A stretch of 64,000 bases of DNA, from NCBI RefSeq assembly GCF_900114605.1, contig NZ_FOTP01000004.1, forward strand, positions 1-64,000, given 5' to 3'. This DNA comes from Bradyrhizobium sp. NFR13. GTDB lineage: Bacteria > Pseudomonadota > Alphaproteobacteria > Rhizobiales > Xanthobacteraceae. The notes under the pieces are model-generated. The model did not search any database and was not told the origin of the DNA. It worked only from the letters and a program-made list of their open reading frames with translations. Positions 33,469 to 42,541 of this stretch are shown here, piece by piece; positions within the stretch are counted from its first letter, which is position 1; the number at the start of each line of letters is the position of its first letter. The position numbers were made by a program, and so were the translations under genes.

Positions 33469-33894
33469 ATGAGTCGCTCGATAGGCCTGACGCGCGAGGA
33501 AGTCATGCGCGTGCAATCCTCATTCGATCAGATGTGGCCGAACTCCTCGGTCATGGTGGATCTGTTTTATGCGCGGCTGTTCGAGACAGTGCCGGAAACG
33601 CGCCCGCTGTTTCGCGGCGACATGGCGCAGCTGAAGCACAAGTTCATCGCAACGCTCGCGGTGATAGTCGGCAGCCTCGACAATATCACAGGTCTGTTGT
33701 CGGTGATCGGCAAGCTCGCGAAAGACCATGTGCACTATGGCGTAGAGGCAGCGCATTACGATTCTGTCGGCGAAGCGCTGTTCTGGAGTCTGGAGCAGGG
33801 GCTTGGCGAGCGGTGGACACCCGAGGTCGAAGCCTCGTGGCACAAGGTCTACAATTTCCTCGCGGAGCGCATGATTTCTGCGGCCTATCACTAG
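33469..33894 (+). CDS. Single-domain bacterial globin (first of two)
   Basis: A 141-residue haemoglobin-fold protein. The proximal haem ligand is His87 in LAKDHVHYGV, and the distal position E7 is probably Gln54. FRGDM at 48-52 and HYDSVGEAL are shared with other bacterial haemoglobins. No reductase domain is attached. Globins in nitrate-assimilation clusters (for example Bjgb of Bradyrhizobium) protect against nitric oxide. An alternative start at 33505, with a better ribosome binding site, would shorten it by 12 residues. A second globin gene follows 85 bases later. Confidence 0.9.
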   Translation: MSRSIGLTREEVMRVQSSFDQMWPNSSVMVDLFYARLFETVPETRPLFRGDMAQLKHKFIATLAVIVGSLDNITGLLSVIGKLAKDHVHYGVEAAHYDSVGEALFWSLEQGLGERWTPEVEASWHKVYNFLAERMISAAYH

Positions 33895-33979
33895 AACCAC
33901 ATCGCATTTTTTCGCGCGCTGAACATTTGCTCACGCGGCGCGACACACAAGCTCACCTTCCACTGCAAGGAGAGTTAGC

Positions 33980-34405
33980 ATGAATGCGTCCGACGTCACT
34001 CTGGTTCAGGATAGTTTCAAGAAAGTCGCGCCGATTTCCGATGTGGCTGCGGAATTGTTCTACGGCCGTCTCTTCGAGGTTGCCCCGCAAGTGAAGCCGA
34101 TGTTTCGCGGCGACATGAAGGAGCAGGGTCGCAAATTGATGGCAACGCTTGGTGTCGTCGTCACCGGCCTGACGCGACTCGAAACCGTGCTGCCTGCAGC
34201 GAGCGCGCTCGCCAAGCAGCACGTGGCCTATGGCGTGAAGGCCGAACACTATCCGATCGTCGGCGGTGCGCTGCTGTGGACCCTGGAGAAGGGCCTCGGC
34301 GACGCCTGGACGCCCGAACTCGCCGCAGCCTGGACCGCAGCCTATGGCACGCTGTCCGGCTACATGATTTCTGAAGCCTACGGCACAGCGCAGGCGGCCG
34401 AGTAA
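33980..34405 (+). CDS. Single-domain bacterial globin (second of two)
   Basis: A 141-residue globin paralogous to the one before it. Proximal His81 in LAKQHVAYGV; distal Gln49 in EQGRKLMATL. The pattern HYPIVGGALLWTLEKGLGDAWTP is typical of flavohaemoglobin-like and Vitreoscilla-like globins, though no flavin domain is present. A strong ribosome binding site (aaggaga) precedes the ATG. The reductase partner could be the flavoprotein encoded nine bases downstream. Expected roles are nitric oxide removal or electron delivery during nitrate assimilation; this is inference from family and location. Confidence 0.92.
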   Translation: MNASDVTLVQDSFKKVAPISDVAAELFYGRLFEVAPQVKPMFRGDMKEQGRKLMATLGVVVTGLTRLETVLPAASALAKQHVAYGVKAEHYPIVGGALLWTLEKGLGDAWTPELAAAWTAAYGTLSGYMISEAYGTAQAAE

Positions 34406-34414
34406 GGATATGAC

Positions 34415-35632
34415 GTGAGCGAGCCGCTGGTCATCATTGGTAACGGAATGGCAGCGGCTCGGCTCGTGGACGAGCTGGCGAAATGCGCGCTCGGTCGATA
34501 CGCCATCGCCGTCATCGGAGACGAACCGCGGCTCGCCTACAATCGCGTATTGCTGTCGTCGGTATTGGCGGGTGAGGCGACATCCCAGGAGATCGAGCTG
34601 AAGCCTGCTGCCTGGTGGCGCGACCGCGGCGTCACGCTGAAATACGGCGCAACGGCGACGGCCATCGATATGGCCGCGCGCGAGGTCACGACATCGACCG
34701 GCAAGCGTGTGCCGTTCTCAAAGCTGGTCATCGCCACCGGTTCATCCGCACTGCGGCTGCCGGTGCCCGGTGGTGATCTCAAGGGCGTGCATGTGTTCCG
34801 CGACAGCCGCGATGTGGACCTGCTGCTCGCACTTGCCGCGCAGAAGAAGCGTGTCGTCGTGGTCGGTGGCGGCCTGCTGGGTCTCGAAGCTGCCTATGGT
34901 CTCGCCAAGGCGGGCGCTGACGTCACACTGATCCATCTGATGGACCGGCTGATGGAACGCCAGCTCGATGCACCTGCAGCGAACCTCCTGAAAACGCTGG
35001 TCGAGCGCAAGGGCGTCAGGATTTTGCTCAATGCCAATACGGCGCGTATTCATGGCAGCGATTGTGTCGAGAGCGTCGAACTCGCCGATGGCCGCGCGCT
35101 TGATGCCGATGCGGTGATCTTTGCGGCCGGTATCCGGCCCAACACATCGCTTGCCAGGGATGCGGAAATCCCGATCAATCGCGGCATTGTCGTCAACGAC
35201 CAGATGGCAACCGGCACCGACGACGTCTTCGCACTCGGCGAATGCGCAGAGCATCGCGGCACCTGCTATGGCCTCGTCGAGCCTGCCTACGAACAGGCCA
35301 GGGTGTTGGCGCGCCATCTCGCGGGCAAGGATGCTGCCTATACGGGCAGCGTGCTCTCTACCAATCTCAAGGTCTCCGGCGTCAGCGTTTTCTCCGCTGG
35401 AGATTTCATGGCGGGCGAAGGCAGCGAGACGCTGCTGCTCAATGATGTCCGCCGCGGCACCTACAAGAAGCTGGTGATTTCTGACGGTGCGCTCACTGGC
35501 GCCGTGCTGGTCGGCGATACGCAGGATGCGCTGTGGTATCTTGAGCTGATCCGCAGCGGCGCTGATATTTCCGATATCCGCGCCGAGATGATGTTCGGCC
35601 GCGCACTCGCTGTTCGCGCGGAGGCGGCGTGA
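34415..35632 (+). CDS. FAD/NAD(P)-dependent oxidoreductase for nitrate reductase
   Basis: A 405-residue pyridine-nucleotide-disulfide-type oxidoreductase related to the FAD domain of NirB and to NasB-type electron-transfer subunits. The start is GTG 34415 with aagga upstream. Nucleotide-binding glycine motifs occur at the N-terminus (VIIGNGMAAARLVDEL, FAD) and near residue 145 (VVVGGGLLGLEAAYGLA, NADH), and the FAD-contact motif is DDVFALGECAEH near 270. Its stop overlaps the nitrate reductase start (tgatg), so translation is coupled. It most likely passes electrons from NADH to the nitrate reductase, and possibly to the globins. Confidence 0.88.
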   Translation: MSEPLVIIGNGMAAARLVDELAKCALGRYAIAVIGDEPRLAYNRVLLSSVLAGEATSQEIELKPAAWWRDRGVTLKYGATATAIDMAAREVTTSTGKRVPFSKLVIATGSSALRLPVPGGDLKGVHVFRDSRDVDLLLALAAQKKRVVVVGGGLLGLEAAYGLAKAGADVTLIHLMDRLMERQLDAPAANLLKTLVERKGVRILLNANTARIHGSDCVESVELADGRALDADAVIFAAGIRPNTSLARDAEIPINRGIVVNDQMATGTDDVFALGECAEHRGTCYGLVEPAYEQARVLARHLAGKDAAYTGSVLSTNLKVSGVSVFSAGDFMAGEGSETLLLNDVRRGTYKKLVISDGALTGAVLVGDTQDALWYLELIRSGADISDIRAEMMFGRALAVRAEAA

Positions 35633-38340
35633 TGAACGCGGTTGATCCGCATTTGCACACCACGCGCACCACATGCCCTTACTGCGGTGTCGGTTGCGGC
35701 GTGCTGGCGACGCCGGACGGCAACGGCGGCGCAGCGATTGCGGGCGATCCCGCGCATCCCGCCAATCTCGGCCGACTCTGCTCGAAGGGATCGGCACTCG
35801 GCGAAACGCTGAGCCTCGACGAGCGTCTGCTGCATCCGATGATGCGGGGCGACGACGGCGAGATGGTGCAGGTCGCCTGGAGCGATGCGCTGGATCATGT
35901 CGCCGAGGGATTTCAGAAGGTCGTCGCCGAACATGGCCCGAGTGCCGTGGCATTTTATCTCTCCGGCCAATTGCTGACCGAGGATTACTACGTCGCCAAC
36001 AAGCTGATGAAGGGCTTTCTCGGCAGCGCCAATGTCGATACCAATTCGCGGCTCTGCATGGCGTCATCAGTCGCTGGCCACAAGCGTGCGTTTGGCGCCG
36101 ATACGGTGCCGGGGTGCTACGAGGATCTCGACCAGGCAGATCTGCTGGTGCTGGTCGGCTCCAATGCCGCGTGGTGCCATCCGGTGCTGTATCAGCGCAT
36201 GCTGGCCAACAAGCAGACGCGGGGCGCACGGATCGTCGTGATCGATCCACGCCGCACCGACACGGTCGGCGATGACGATCTGTTTCTCGGCCTGAAGCCC
36301 GGCACTGATACTGCGTTGTTCAGCGGGCTGTTCGCCTATCTCGCCGATAATGGGGCGCTCGATCGCAGCTATATCGATGAGCATACGTCAGGCTTTGACG
36401 ACGCGCTGGCGCGGGCTAGAACCATCGCCGGCAGCGTGGCGGCGACAGCAAAGGCGACCGGACTCGACGAGATCGATGTCGCGACCTTCTTCCAGATGTT
36501 CAAGGCGACGCCGCGTGTGGTCACGCTGTATTCGCAGGGCGTGAATCAGTCGGCGCAGGGCACCGACAAGGTCAATGCGATCCTCAACTGCCATCTGGCC
36601 ACCGGCCGCATCGGTAAGACCGGCGCGTCGCCGTTCTCGCTGACCGGCCAGCCGAATGCCATGGGCGGCCGCGAGGTCGGCGGCCTCGCCAACCAGCTCG
36701 CAGCCCATATGGGCTTCACGCCTGTCGATATCGACCGTGTGCGCCGGTTCTGGAAGGCACCGCATATCGCCACCCATGAAGGCCTCAAGGCTGTGCAGAT
36801 GTTCGAAGCCATCGGCCGTGGCGAGATCAAGGCGTTGTGGGTGATGGGCACCAATCCCGCGGTGTCGCTCCCGGACGCCGATGCCGTGCGCGCGGCGCTG
36901 AGCAAGCTCGATCTGTTCGTGGTGTCGGAGAATGTGCGATCCAACGATACCGTCAACGCGGGAGCCCATGTGTTGCTGCCCGCGCTGGCTTGGGGCGAGA
37001 AGTCCGGCACGGTGACGAATTCCGAACGCCGCGTGTCGCGGCAGCGCTCGTTCCTGCGCGCCCCTGGCGAGGCGCGACCGGACTGGTGGGCGCTGAGTGA
37101 AGTCGCCAAGCGCCTGGGTTATGGCGCGTCATTTGCCTACACATCGGCCGCCGAGATTTTTCGCGAGCACGCGGCGCTTTCGGCCTTCGAGAACAATGGC
37201 AACCGCGATTTCGATATCGGCGGATTGATGAAGGTCTCGGATGAGGCCTTCGACACCATGGCCCCGGTGCAATGGCCGGTGCGTCAGGGGACCACGAAGC
37301 CGCAGGCGCGTTTCTTTGCCGATGGCCAATTCTACGCCAATGACCGGCGTGCGCGTTTCATCGCGCCGGAGGCGCCGGAGCTGCGCACGCAGGTGTCGAT
37401 CGAGCGCCCGCTACGTTTGAACACTGGCCGCGTTCGCGATCAGTGGCACACGATGACGCGCACGGGCCTCAGCCCGCGGCTCGGCCAGCATATTCCGGAG
37501 CCCTTCGTCGAGATCCATCCCGACGATGCTGCGCAGTTCGCCGTTGTCGATGGCGGCCATGCGCGGCTGACCACCGATTATGGCGAATGCGTGCTGAAAG
37601 TCCTTGTCAGCGAACGCCAGCAGCGCGGCATGCTGTTCGCGCCAATCCACTGGAACGACGAGACCGCGGGTTTCGCGCGTGTCGGCGGACTTGTGGCGCC
37701 GATCACCGACCCATTCTCCGGTCAGCCCGAGAACAAGGCGACGCCGGTGGCGATCGCACCTGCGGTGTTTGCGCAGCGTGGCTTCGTGCTGTCGCGTAGT
37801 CCGCTGGAGATGCCGTTCGGCGTGCAATGGGCGCGCGTCGCGGTCACGGGCGGCGTCGGTTATCTGCTCTCGGACAATACCGATGTCGAGACCTGGCAGA
37901 ACTGGCTGAAGCCGTTGCTGGTCGATGATGTCGCTGAATACGAAGACGCGGGCCAAGGTGTGTATCGCGCGGTGTCGTTCAAGGATGACGGGATCGAGAC
38001 CTGTCTGTTCATCGGCCCGACGGAGGGGGCGCTCTCCTGGGATGCCGTGAAGGAATTGTTCGCCGCCGAGACCGTCAGCGACGACCAGCGCCGTACGCTG
38101 CTCTCTGGAAAGTCCGCCGATGGTGCTGCGAGTGCAGGGCCCATCGTCTGTGCCTGTTTCGGCGTTGGCCGCAACACCATCTGCGACGCAATTGTAGCAG
38201 GGGCTGGAACCGCGGCGGAAATCGGCACCAGGCTCAAGGCCGGCACCAATTGCGGCTCGTGCATTCCGGAGCTCAAGCGCCTGATTGCCGCGAGCGAAAC
38301 GGCGCCGGATCAGCAGCGCAAGGTGGCGGCTGCGAATTGA
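35632..38340 (+). CDS. nasA: Assimilatory nitrate reductase catalytic subunit
   Basis: A 902-residue cytoplasmic molybdopterin (bis-MGD) enzyme reducing nitrate to nitrite. The N-terminal 4Fe-4S site is Cys15, 18, 22 and 50 (CPYCGVGC; RLCSKG). The molybdenum ligand is the Cys in SRLCMASSV near residue 140. Residues about 838-885 form a BFD-like 2Fe-2S domain (CACFGVG ... GTNCGSC), usual in NADH-dependent assimilatory enzymes. Named nasA or nasC depending on organism. No signal peptide, as expected for the assimilatory type. No nitrite reductase follows; a repeat separates it from the next block. Confidence 0.94.
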   Translation: MNAVDPHLHTTRTTCPYCGVGCGVLATPDGNGGAAIAGDPAHPANLGRLCSKGSALGETLSLDERLLHPMMRGDDGEMVQVAWSDALDHVAEGFQKVVAEHGPSAVAFYLSGQLLTEDYYVANKLMKGFLGSANVDTNSRLCMASSVAGHKRAFGADTVPGCYEDLDQADLLVLVGSNAAWCHPVLYQRMLANKQTRGARIVVIDPRRTDTVGDDDLFLGLKPGTDTALFSGLFAYLADNGALDRSYIDEHTSGFDDALARARTIAGSVAATAKATGLDEIDVATFFQMFKATPRVVTLYSQGVNQSAQGTDKVNAILNCHLATGRIGKTGASPFSLTGQPNAMGGREVGGLANQLAAHMGFTPVDIDRVRRFWKAPHIATHEGLKAVQMFEAIGRGEIKALWVMGTNPAVSLPDADAVRAALSKLDLFVVSENVRSNDTVNAGAHVLLPALAWGEKSGTVTNSERRVSRQRSFLRAPGEARPDWWALSEVAKRLGYGASFAYTSAAEIFREHAALSAFENNGNRDFDIGGLMKVSDEAFDTMAPVQWPVRQGTTKPQARFFADGQFYANDRRARFIAPEAPELRTQVSIERPLRLNTGRVRDQWHTMTRTGLSPRLGQHIPEPFVEIHPDDAAQFAVVDGGHARLTTDYGECVLKVLVSERQQRGMLFAPIHWNDETAGFARVGGLVAPITDPFSGQPENKATPVAIAPAVFAQRGFVLSRSPLEMPFGVQWARVAVTGGVGYLLSDNTDVETWQNWLKPLLVDDVAEYEDAGQGVYRAVSFKDDGIETCLFIGPTEGALSWDAVKELFAAETVSDDQRRTLLSGKSADGAASAGPIVCACFGVGRNTICDAIVAGAGTAAEIGTRLKAGTNCGSCIPELKRLIAASETAPDQQRKVAAAN

Positions 38341-38357
38341 GCGTGAGCCTTTCAGCC

Positions 38358-38445
38358 GTCATTGCGAGGAGCGAAGCGACGCGGCAATCCAGAGGGCCCC
38401 AAGCGAAGACTGGATTGCTTCGTCGCAAGGGCTCCTCGCAATGAC
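38358..38445. repeat. Inverted intergenic repeat, family C
   Basis: GTCATTGCGAGGAGC at the left and GCTCCTCGCAATGAC at the right are perfectly inverted, with GCAATCCAG/CTGGATTGC as inner arms. It lies between the converging nitrate reductase and sugar-permease genes. This is a widespread palindromic family in alphaproteobacteria. Confidence 0.88.
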
Positions 38446-38462
38446 GTGGAGGGGCCCTTGCG

Positions 38463-39275
38463 TCACTTCACCGCGCCCGCGGTCAGTCCGGCCACGATCT
38501 GCCTTTGTGCAAACATCGTCAGCAGCAGCACCGGGAACGTCACGATCAGGGCGGCCGCCGCCAGCGGGCCCCAGCTCAACTGATCGAACGAGATCATGTT
38601 GTAGACCGCGACCGGCAGTGTCCGCGTTTCCCGTCCCGCCAGCACGATGCCGAACACGAAATTGTTCCAGGAGAAGATCACCGAGAGGATGAAGGCAACG
38701 GCGATGCCGGAGCGCGCAATCGGCAGCGCGACGTGGCGGAAAACCTGCCAGCGGGTGGCGCCGTCGATGATGGCGGATTCTTCGAGCTCCATCGGCGTCG
38801 TCTCGAAATAGCCGATCATGATCCAGATCACGATCGGCACGGTGACCACGAGATGGATGATGATCTGCGGCCACAGCGTACCGAGCAGGCCGAGCCATTG
38901 GAACAGCAGGAATAGCGGGATCAGATAGGACAGGCCGGGCGTGATGCGCGCGATCAGGATGACGATGGCCGATTTGCGCGCGCGCATGCGCGCGATGCCG
39001 TAACCGGCAGGAACGCCGATGACGAGAGCGAACAAGGTCGCCGAGCCGGTGACGATCAGCGTGTTGAAGAAATAGGTCATGAATCGCTTGGATTCGATGA
39101 CGGCGGCGTAATTGCCCCAATTGATGCGGTCGGGGATGAAGACCGGCGGATAGGAGGCGTTGTCGATCTCGAATTTCAGCGACAGCGACAGCATCCAGAG
39201 GAAGAACAGTACCGCCGGTGAAACGATCACTATGAAGGCGAAGGTCAGGCCGAGTTTGTTGAGAAAGTCCCGCAT
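38463..39275 (-). CDS. Sugar-type ABC transporter permease (MalG type)
   Basis: A 270-residue inner-membrane permease with six helices. The EAA loop, which contacts the ATPase, is in MELEESAIIDGATRWQVFRH near residues 167-186. It ends with GLTAGAVK, typical of carbohydrate-uptake-1 family permeases. It starts two bases after the end of the MalF-type gene. No ATPase gene is found in this block, so a shared MalK/UgpC-type ATPase encoded elsewhere is needed. The substrate is unknown. Confidence 0.92.
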   Translation of the reverse strand: MRDFLNKLGLTFAFIVIVSPAVLFFLWMLSLSLKFEIDNASYPPVFIPDRINWGNYAAVIESKRFMTYFFNTLIVTGSATLFALVIGVPAGYGIARMRARKSAIVILIARITPGLSYLIPLFLLFQWLGLLGTLWPQIIIHLVVTVPIVIWIMIGYFETTPMELEESAIIDGATRWQVFRHVALPIARSGIAVAFILSVIFSWNNFVFGIVLAGRETRTLPVAVYNMISFDQLSWGPLAAAALIVTFPVLLLTMFAQRQIVAGLTAGAVK

Positions 39276-39277
39276 GA

Positions 39278-40237
39278 TCAGGCGCTGCCTCCGGCTTCGT
39301 TCCAGTGGGTGCGCTGGCGCAGATGCAAGAGCGCACCGGCGAGGGCGACGATGAGCGCGAAGAATACGACCACGATCGCGGAGGCGTAACCGACGTCGTA
39401 ATAGACGAAAGCGACGCTGTAGAGATAGAGGTTGATGGTTTCCGAGGCGCTGCCGGGGCCGCCTTGCGTGATGGCGAAGATGATGTCGAAACTCTTCACG
39501 GCGTCGATCATGCGGATCATCGCCGCGATGAACAGGAAGGGCATGATCATCGGCAACGAGATGTAGCGGAAGGTCTGCCAGGGAGTCGCGCCGTCGATCT
39601 GGGCGCTTTCATAGGGCTCGGTCGGAATGGCGCTGAGGCCGCCGAGCACGATCAACATGACCAGCGGCGTCCATTGCCACGTCTCCACCAGCACCAGCGA
39701 CGGGATCGCGGTGGCGGGATGGAACACCCAGAGCGACGGTGGCAGGCCGAACAGCGACAGCAGATAGTTCAGCACGCCGAGCTGCGGGTGGAACATCATC
39801 GTCCACACCAGGGCGATGGCAACAGGCGTCGCCATCATCGGCAGGATGAAGAGCCCGCGGAAGAAACCACGCAGCGGAAACTTGTTGTTGAAGATCACCG
39901 CCGCCAATGTACCGAGGATCAGCGGCAGCGCGACCGACAGCGTCGTATAGACCAGAGTGTGCCCCACGGATTCCACGAAACGCGCATCGCTCGGCAATCT
40001 AAGATAATTGGCGAAGCCAACGAAAGTCGGCGCCTGGCCGACCTTCCATTCGTGCAGGCTCATCCAGATCGTATAGACCCACGGGAAGATGATGACCGCC
40101 ATGACGACGATCATCGCTGGAATTACGAACGGCCAATAGGAAATTGGCCGCCACTCGTTCTTCTTCGCAGTCGCCGTTTCGGCCGCGACCGTTGCGGTCG
40201 TTTTGGCGACTGCCTTTCCCGCTGTCAGTTCACTCAC
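39278..40237 (-). CDS. Sugar-type ABC transporter permease (MalF type)
   Basis: A 319-residue permease with six helices after a charged cytoplasmic N-terminus. The start is GTG 40237, which overlaps the stop of the binding-protein gene as GTGA; the longer frame to 40426 lies inside that gene in a shadow frame and reads as Arg-rich nonsense. The EAA loop lies in YESAQIDGATPWQTFRYISL near residue 210. With the MalG-type protein it forms the membrane channel. Confidence 0.9.
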   Translation of the reverse strand: MSELTAGKAVAKTTATVAAETATAKKNEWRPISYWPFVIPAMIVVMAVIIFPWVYTIWMSLHEWKVGQAPTFVGFANYLRLPSDARFVESVGHTLVYTTLSVALPLILGTLAAVIFNNKFPLRGFFRGLFILPMMATPVAIALVWTMMFHPQLGVLNYLLSLFGLPPSLWVFHPATAIPSLVLVETWQWTPLVMLIVLGGLSAIPTEPYESAQIDGATPWQTFRYISLPMIMPFLFIAAMIRMIDAVKSFDIIFAITQGGPGSASETINLYLYSVAFVYYDVGYASAIVVVFFALIVALAGALLHLRQRTHWNEAGGSA

Positions 40238-41556
40238 GATTTTTCGCTGCGCTCCAGAATCGGCCGGAACTGTTCGTGGGCCTTCTTCAGCTCGGTAGCC
40301 GGATCCGCGCCTGCCAAAGTCGCAGTCACAGCGGCGCCGACAAGGTCGCGGAATTCGGCGACAGGCACGATGACCGGCAGGCCGAGCTTGCTGATCTTGG
40401 CCGAGGCGATCACCGAATCCAGCCACTCCTGGTTCTTCACGCCCTTGCGCACCGTCTCGTCATTGAGGATCGAATTGCGGAACGGCACGCCGCCGCCGCT
40501 CTGCAACAGCCGGGCGCCCATGGTCTTCGACACCGCCCACTGGCAATAGAGATAGGCGGCTTCCTTCTTGGTGCTGGTCTTGGCGATGCCGATGCCGTCG
40601 CCATAGGCGGCGGAGAATTGCCCCTTCGGTCCGGCGGGCACGACGGTGTAGCCAATCTTGCCGACCACGCGCGACGCATTGGGATCCTCGATGGGCGGCG
40701 CCCAGCCGACACCGTCGATCCACATGGCCGCGCGGCCCTGCGTCAGCGACGCCATCGACTCCATCCAGTTGAAGCCGGCGACGCCGGGAGGTGCCGTTTT
40801 GGTGAGGAGGCGCTGATACATCTTGGTCGCTTCGATCGCCTCGGGCCCATCGGTCAGGATGTTGCCCTTGGCGTCGAGGAATTCGCCGCCATAGTTCAGG
40901 AAGAAGTTGGTCCACAGCGTCATGTTGGCATTGCGTAAGCCCCGGCCGGTGAAGCCATAGATGCCGTTGGCGGGATCGTTGAGTTTTTCTGCAGCTACCG
41001 CCATCTCATCCATGGTCTTCGGAACTGCGACGCCCTTCTTGGCGAACATTTCCTTGTTGTAGTACAGGATGAAGTAATCCACCGACCACGGCAGCGAATG
41101 CATCTCGCCCTTGTCGTTCTGCGCGAATTGCAGACCGCCGGCGGAGAAGTCTTCCACTTTCAGGTCCGGCGCGGTCAGGTTCGGATCCTTCATGAATCCG
41201 GTGAGATCGGCGAGCCAGCCGGCCTTTTCGAACTGGCGCTTCTGGACGTGATAGCTGACATGCACGACGTCGAAGCTGGGCTTGCCGGAGGTGAGCTCGA
41301 TCACGGCCTTCTGGCGCTGCTGCTGCTCCGGGATCACTTCAGATTCGACTTTGATGCCGGTCAATTCCGTGAATTCGGAGGCGTATTTCTGCAGCAGTTC
41401 GCCGCGCGGACCCTTGATCAGATTGGCTTCAATCGTGGTGCCTGCGTACTTCTTCCAGGCGGGATCGGCGAAAGCTGGAATGCCGGTGAGGCCAAGCGCG
41501 CTGGTGGCGAGCGCCCCCTGCACAAAGGCACGACGTGTCGGGCCGTAAAAAGCCAT
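40234..41556 (-). CDS. Sugar-type ABC transporter substrate-binding protein
   Basis: A 440-residue periplasmic binding protein of extracellular family 1. The N-terminus has a twin-arginine-like signal (TRRAFVQGALATSALG, cleavage near AFA). The mature protein contains FTELTGIKVESEVIPEQQQRQ and KPSFDVVHVSY, typical of the family, and late segments AAYLYCQWAVSK. It is coupled to the MalF-type permease by a four-base overlap. An IclR regulator and two dehydrogenases lie upstream in the same orientation and may act on the imported compound. The substrate cannot be predicted. Confidence 0.92.
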   Translation of the reverse strand: MAFYGPTRRAFVQGALATSALGLTGIPAFADPAWKKYAGTTIEANLIKGPRGELLQKYASEFTELTGIKVESEVIPEQQQRQKAVIELTSGKPSFDVVHVSYHVQKRQFEKAGWLADLTGFMKDPNLTAPDLKVEDFSAGGLQFAQNDKGEMHSLPWSVDYFILYYNKEMFAKKGVAVPKTMDEMAVAAEKLNDPANGIYGFTGRGLRNANMTLWTNFFLNYGGEFLDAKGNILTDGPEAIEATKMYQRLLTKTAPPGVAGFNWMESMASLTQGRAAMWIDGVGWAPPIEDPNASRVVGKIGYTVVPAGPKGQFSAAYGDGIGIAKTSTKKEAAYLYCQWAVSKTMGARLLQSGGGVPFRNSILNDETVRKGVKNQEWLDSVIASAKISKLGLPVIVPVAEFRDLVGAAVTATLAGADPATELKKAHEQFRPILERSEKS

Positions 41557-41728
41557 GTGTCATCCTCCCTCGAGCCGCCTTGACCGGCGGTGATTTTATG
41601 GTCGCTCCCCGTGGACCGGAGATGCGCCTAAGGGATCGTAACACGATGGACTGGGGCGACAAGGCCACGCGTCGGGTTGTCAGACAACTTTGCACGCTGC
41701 GCGCTTCTTACTCAGATCGTTGCGTCGC

Positions 41729-42514
41729 TCAGTCCTTAACGTCGCGACCAAGTCGACGCGAGATCGCATTGGTGCAATCGAGCAGGGCCTTGGCGATCGG
41801 GCTGTTCCAGTTGACGTCGAATGTGCCCACCGCGCCCATGGCGGTCACGGCCAGGACTACCGCGCCGCTGTGGTCGAACACTGGCGCCGAGAATGCGTTG
41901 ACGCCGCGCAGGGGTTCGCCGACGGCGCGAGCCAGCCCGCGCGTGCGGATGTCAGCGAGGATCTTGTCGATGGCGGGGCCTTTTATCTCGCGGTTCGGGT
42001 CGTAGCCGATCGAGAGCCGATCGAGATCTTCCGTGAGGGCGGCATTGATGGTCGCAGGTGGCATGAACGCCGCGAAGACGCGCCCGGTCGCCGTTTCGAG
42101 CAAGGATACCGTGGAGCCCACGCGCATCGCGATGTGCACGGGATGGCTGGGTTCTTCCAGCCGTACCACGGTCGGTCCGTGGGTCCCCCAGATCGCCAGC
42201 GAGACGGAGTGGTCGATCGTACCCGCGAGAGCGGTAATGGCCGGCGTTGCGACACGGACGGCCGACAGGCGACGCAGCGTCACGATGCCGAGTTCGAGGG
42301 CGAGTGCACCGAATTCATAACGGCCGGTGGACGGGTCCTGCTCGATCAGGCCGATGCGGGAGAAACTGGCGAGATAGGGATGCGCCTTGGCCGGCGACAT
42401 GCCGGCCTCGCGCGCCAGATCCCGCAGCATCATCGGTTCACCGTTGCGCACCAGCGCTTGCAGCAATTCACCCCCGACCTCGATCGACTGAATACCGCGA
42501 CTCTCTTTAGCCAT
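41729..42514 (-). CDS. IclR family transcriptional regulator
   Basis: A 261-residue regulator. Residues 8-70 form the winged helix-turn-helix (SIEVGGELLQALVRNGEPMM; REAGMSPAKAHPYLASF), and residues 80-255 the effector-binding GAF-like domain, with AFSAPVFDHSGAVVLAVTAMG near 210-230. It lies 27 bases after the SDR gene and 172 bases before the binding-protein gene, all on the same strand. It probably controls this transport and oxidation block in response to an aromatic or sugar-acid-type effector; the effector is not known. Confidence 0.92.
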   Translation of the reverse strand: MAKESRGIQSIEVGGELLQALVRNGEPMMLRDLAREAGMSPAKAHPYLASFSRIGLIEQDPSTGRYEFGALALELGIVTLRRLSAVRVATPAITALAGTIDHSVSLAIWGTHGPTVVRLEEPSHPVHIAMRVGSTVSLLETATGRVFAAFMPPATINAALTEDLDRLSIGYDPNREIKGPAIDKILADIRTRGLARAVGEPLRGVNAFSAPVFDHSGAVVLAVTAMGAVGTFDVNWNSPIAKALLDCTNAISRRLGRDVKD

Positions 42515-42541
42515 GCTTGCCCCAAACCAGTGCCGCGGACA

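Noticed and set aside
34742-36250. 502-codon minus-strand frame across flavoprotein and nitrate reductase starts
   Set aside because: Crosses two well-supported, coupled plus-strand genes; no recognisable domain.
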